Of a DNA stretch of 6,395 nucleotides, positions 5,461 to 6,395 are shown piece after piece; position 1 is the stretch's first letter, and every line of letters starts with the position of its first letter. The notes under the pieces were generated by a model. That model was not told the DNA's origin. It searched no databases and was given only the letters and a program-made list of their open reading frames with translations. Source of the stretch: an uncultured Elusimicrobia bacterium (GTDB lineage: Bacteria > Elusimicrobiota > Endomicrobiia > Endomicrobiales > Endomicrobiaceae); the NCBI GenBank assembly GCA_947168325.1, contig CAMVLN010000084.1, positions 1 to 6,395 on the forward strand, read 5' to 3'. Position numbers and translations under genes: made by a program.

Positions 5461-5912
5461 AAAATTTTATTAAAGTGTGTTTTATAAATATGTTTTCACT
5501 ATTTGTAGTTTCTTTAGTTTTTAATAGAGACTTTGTTATCACAAGTTTTTCTGCATTATTAATTTCTGCAATATTTTTTACTTTAATAAACCTTTATTTA
5601 AAACCTATAATAAAAATTGTAACTTTACCCATAAATTTTTTTACTTTAGGATTTTTTACATTATTCATAAATGCTTTTCTATTAATAATTGTAGAAAAAA
5701 TGGTTAGTGGTTTTTATATAAAGAATTTCTCATCTGCAGTTTTTGGAGCAATATTATTAAGTATTATATATATGATAGTTGAAAAATTTGTTATAGTTAG
5801 AAATAAAGATTTTTATAATGAAAGTTTTAAAAATCAAAAAGAGAAAAAAAGTATTAATGTAGATGATGTTATAGATGTAGAAGGAACTTATGAAGAAGAT
5901 AAAAAAGATTAA
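5457..5912 (+). CDS. PF04020 family membrane protein (YvlD / phage holin superfamily IV-like)
   Basis: This 151-residue protein has four hydrophobic segments at about 5-22, 27-47, 55-80 and 90-113. The central pattern NLYLKPIIKIVTLPINFFTL followed by GFFTLFINAFLL is the recognisable core of the PF04020 family (the Lys-Pro, the LP, the TLG and the INA motifs). The family is labelled phage holin superfamily IV by similarity, but chromosomal members such as YvlD have no proven lysis role and their function is largely unknown. Residues 115-151 form a hydrophilic tail ending in a strongly acidic segment (DDVIDVEGTYEEDKKD), which is longer than in the short family members I know. The start overlaps the Smr gene by 4 bp. 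There is no other phage gene nearby, so I do not read this as a prophage. Confidence 0.85.
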   Translation: MKNFIKVCFINMFSLFVVSLVFNRDFVITSFSALLISAIFFTLINLYLKPIIKIVTLPINFFTLGFFTLFINAFLLIIVEKMVSGFYIKNFSSAVFGAILLSIIYMIVEKFVIVRNKDFYNESFKNQKEKKSINVDDVIDVEGTYEEDKKD

Positions 5913-5949
5913 GATTGAAAAATAGAAGATTAAAGGAAGCAATTATTTT

Positions 5950-5954
5950 GAGGT
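5950..5954 (+). promoter_or_regulatory. Ribosome binding site (GAGGT) for the HD-domain gene
   Basis: GAGGT lies 7 nt before ATG 5962 and decides this start. The 49-bp gap from the previous gene shows no clear promoter or terminator, so the HD gene is probably cotranscribed with the upstream genes. Confidence 0.6.
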
Positions 5955-5961
5955 ATTAGTA

Positions 5962-6395
5962 ATGATAACAAAACAATTAATAGAAAGAATTTTTTCAGCT
6001 GCAAACCTTTTAAGATGGAATGACCATATAAGAACTTTTGATTTTTTTGAAATAGATAAGCAATCACATAAAATGATAATTGCATATATAATAGCTAAAT
6101 TTGATGAAGAAGAAGGTAAATATATAGATTGGCTTAAACTTATTGAAGGGGGAATATTTGAATTCTTTCATAGAACAATGTTAACAGATTTGAAACCAGA
6201 AGTATATCATGAAATAATGTCTAAAAAGAAAAAAGAATTAAACAAGTGGATATTAAAAAATCTTAATGATGATATAATAAAATTGGGGAAAGATTTTACA
6301 GATAGATTTGAACAATATTTGTTTGACGAAGAATATGCAAAATATGAAAAAAGGATTTTATTAGCTTCTCATGAGTTTTCTACAAGATGGGAATT
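5962..6395 (+). CDS. HD-domain superfamily protein (YfbR-like), 3'-truncated by the window edge
   Basis: The first 144 residues are present and the frame is still open at the edge. It starts MITKQLIERIFSAANLLRWN, with RWNDH at 18-22, then DKQSHKMIIAYIIA (32-45) and DWLKLIEGGIFEF (56-68) followed by LTDLKPEVYHEI (74-85). This is the pattern of a bacterial HD-superfamily group (COG1896-type, related to the 5'-deoxynucleotidase YfbR), often annotated HD family hydrolase. His22 and His36 are likely metal ligands. The position where a classic HD dyad would fall reads Glu-Gly-Gly, which I recall as normal in this subgroup. The catalytic status and substrate are therefore uncertain. Expected full length is longer than what is visible, with a C-terminal part outside the window. 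It lies 49 bp after the PF04020 gene. Confidence 0.7.
   Translation, partial: MITKQLIERIFSAANLLRWNDHIRTFDFFEIDKQSHKMIIAYIIAKFDEEEGKYIDWLKLIEGGIFEFFHRTMLTDLKPEVYHEIMSKKKKELNKWILKNLNDDIIKLGKDFTDRFEQYLFDEEYAKYEKRILLASHEFSTRWE

Noticed and set aside
5457..5912. Holin-like gene as evidence of a prophage
   Set aside because: The PF04020 label is a similarity name. Chromosomal members are common, and no endolysin, integrase or structural phage gene is nearby.
5757..5942. 61-codon - strand frame opposite the PF04020 gene
   Set aside because: It is a Phe/Ile-rich shadow of the A-rich 3' end of a real gene, with no ribosome site.

Overview
The window is a very AT-rich piece of a bacterial chromosome with every recognisable gene on the + strand. 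The standard bacterial code fits: TGG encodes Trp in conserved positions (for example in GatA and the HD protein), and TAA, TAG and TGA all occur as ordinary stops at natural gene ends. Low GC, tight packing with 4-bp and 13-bp overlaps, and several disrupted conserved genes suggest a host-associated bacterium with an eroding genome. The sequence alone does not fix the phylum. An endosymbiont-like or gut-associated low-GC lineage is an inference.

Region 1 (1-83) is the tail of an upstream gene, possibly carrying an in-frame TGA. Region 2 (150-3460) is a gatC-gatA-gatB operon for the tRNA-dependent amidotransferase GatCAB, which makes Gln-tRNA(Gln) and/or Asn-tRNA(Asn) from misacylated Glu- and Asp-tRNA. 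gatA and gatB are intact with their catalytic and zinc residues. gatC is broken by one missing A in a poly-A tract, although everything after the break is still well conserved in the other frame.

Region 3 (3461-3725) is a 265-bp gap. It holds a long imperfect stem-loop with a bulged GGAGG, an abrupt T-rich stretch, and a good sigma70-type promoter just before the next gene.

Region 4 (3726 to the right edge) looks like one compact transcription unit. It contains a U32-family protein (TrhP/YegQ-like, probably a tRNA hydroxylation factor) interrupted by a single in-frame TAG, a 75-residue one-helix membrane protein I do not recognise, a stand-alone Smr-domain protein, a four-helix PF04020 (YvlD / phage holin superfamily IV) membrane protein with an acidic tail, and the first 144 residues of an HD-domain family protein that runs off the window.

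The main points of interest are the lesions in otherwise well-preserved genes (poly-A frameshift in gatC, amber codon in the U32 gene, possible TGA in the upstream gene). Each could be true decay, sequencing error, or a lesion rescued by slippage or readthrough. The structured intergenic element is the other. I see no CRISPR array, tRNA, rRNA or insertion sequence.
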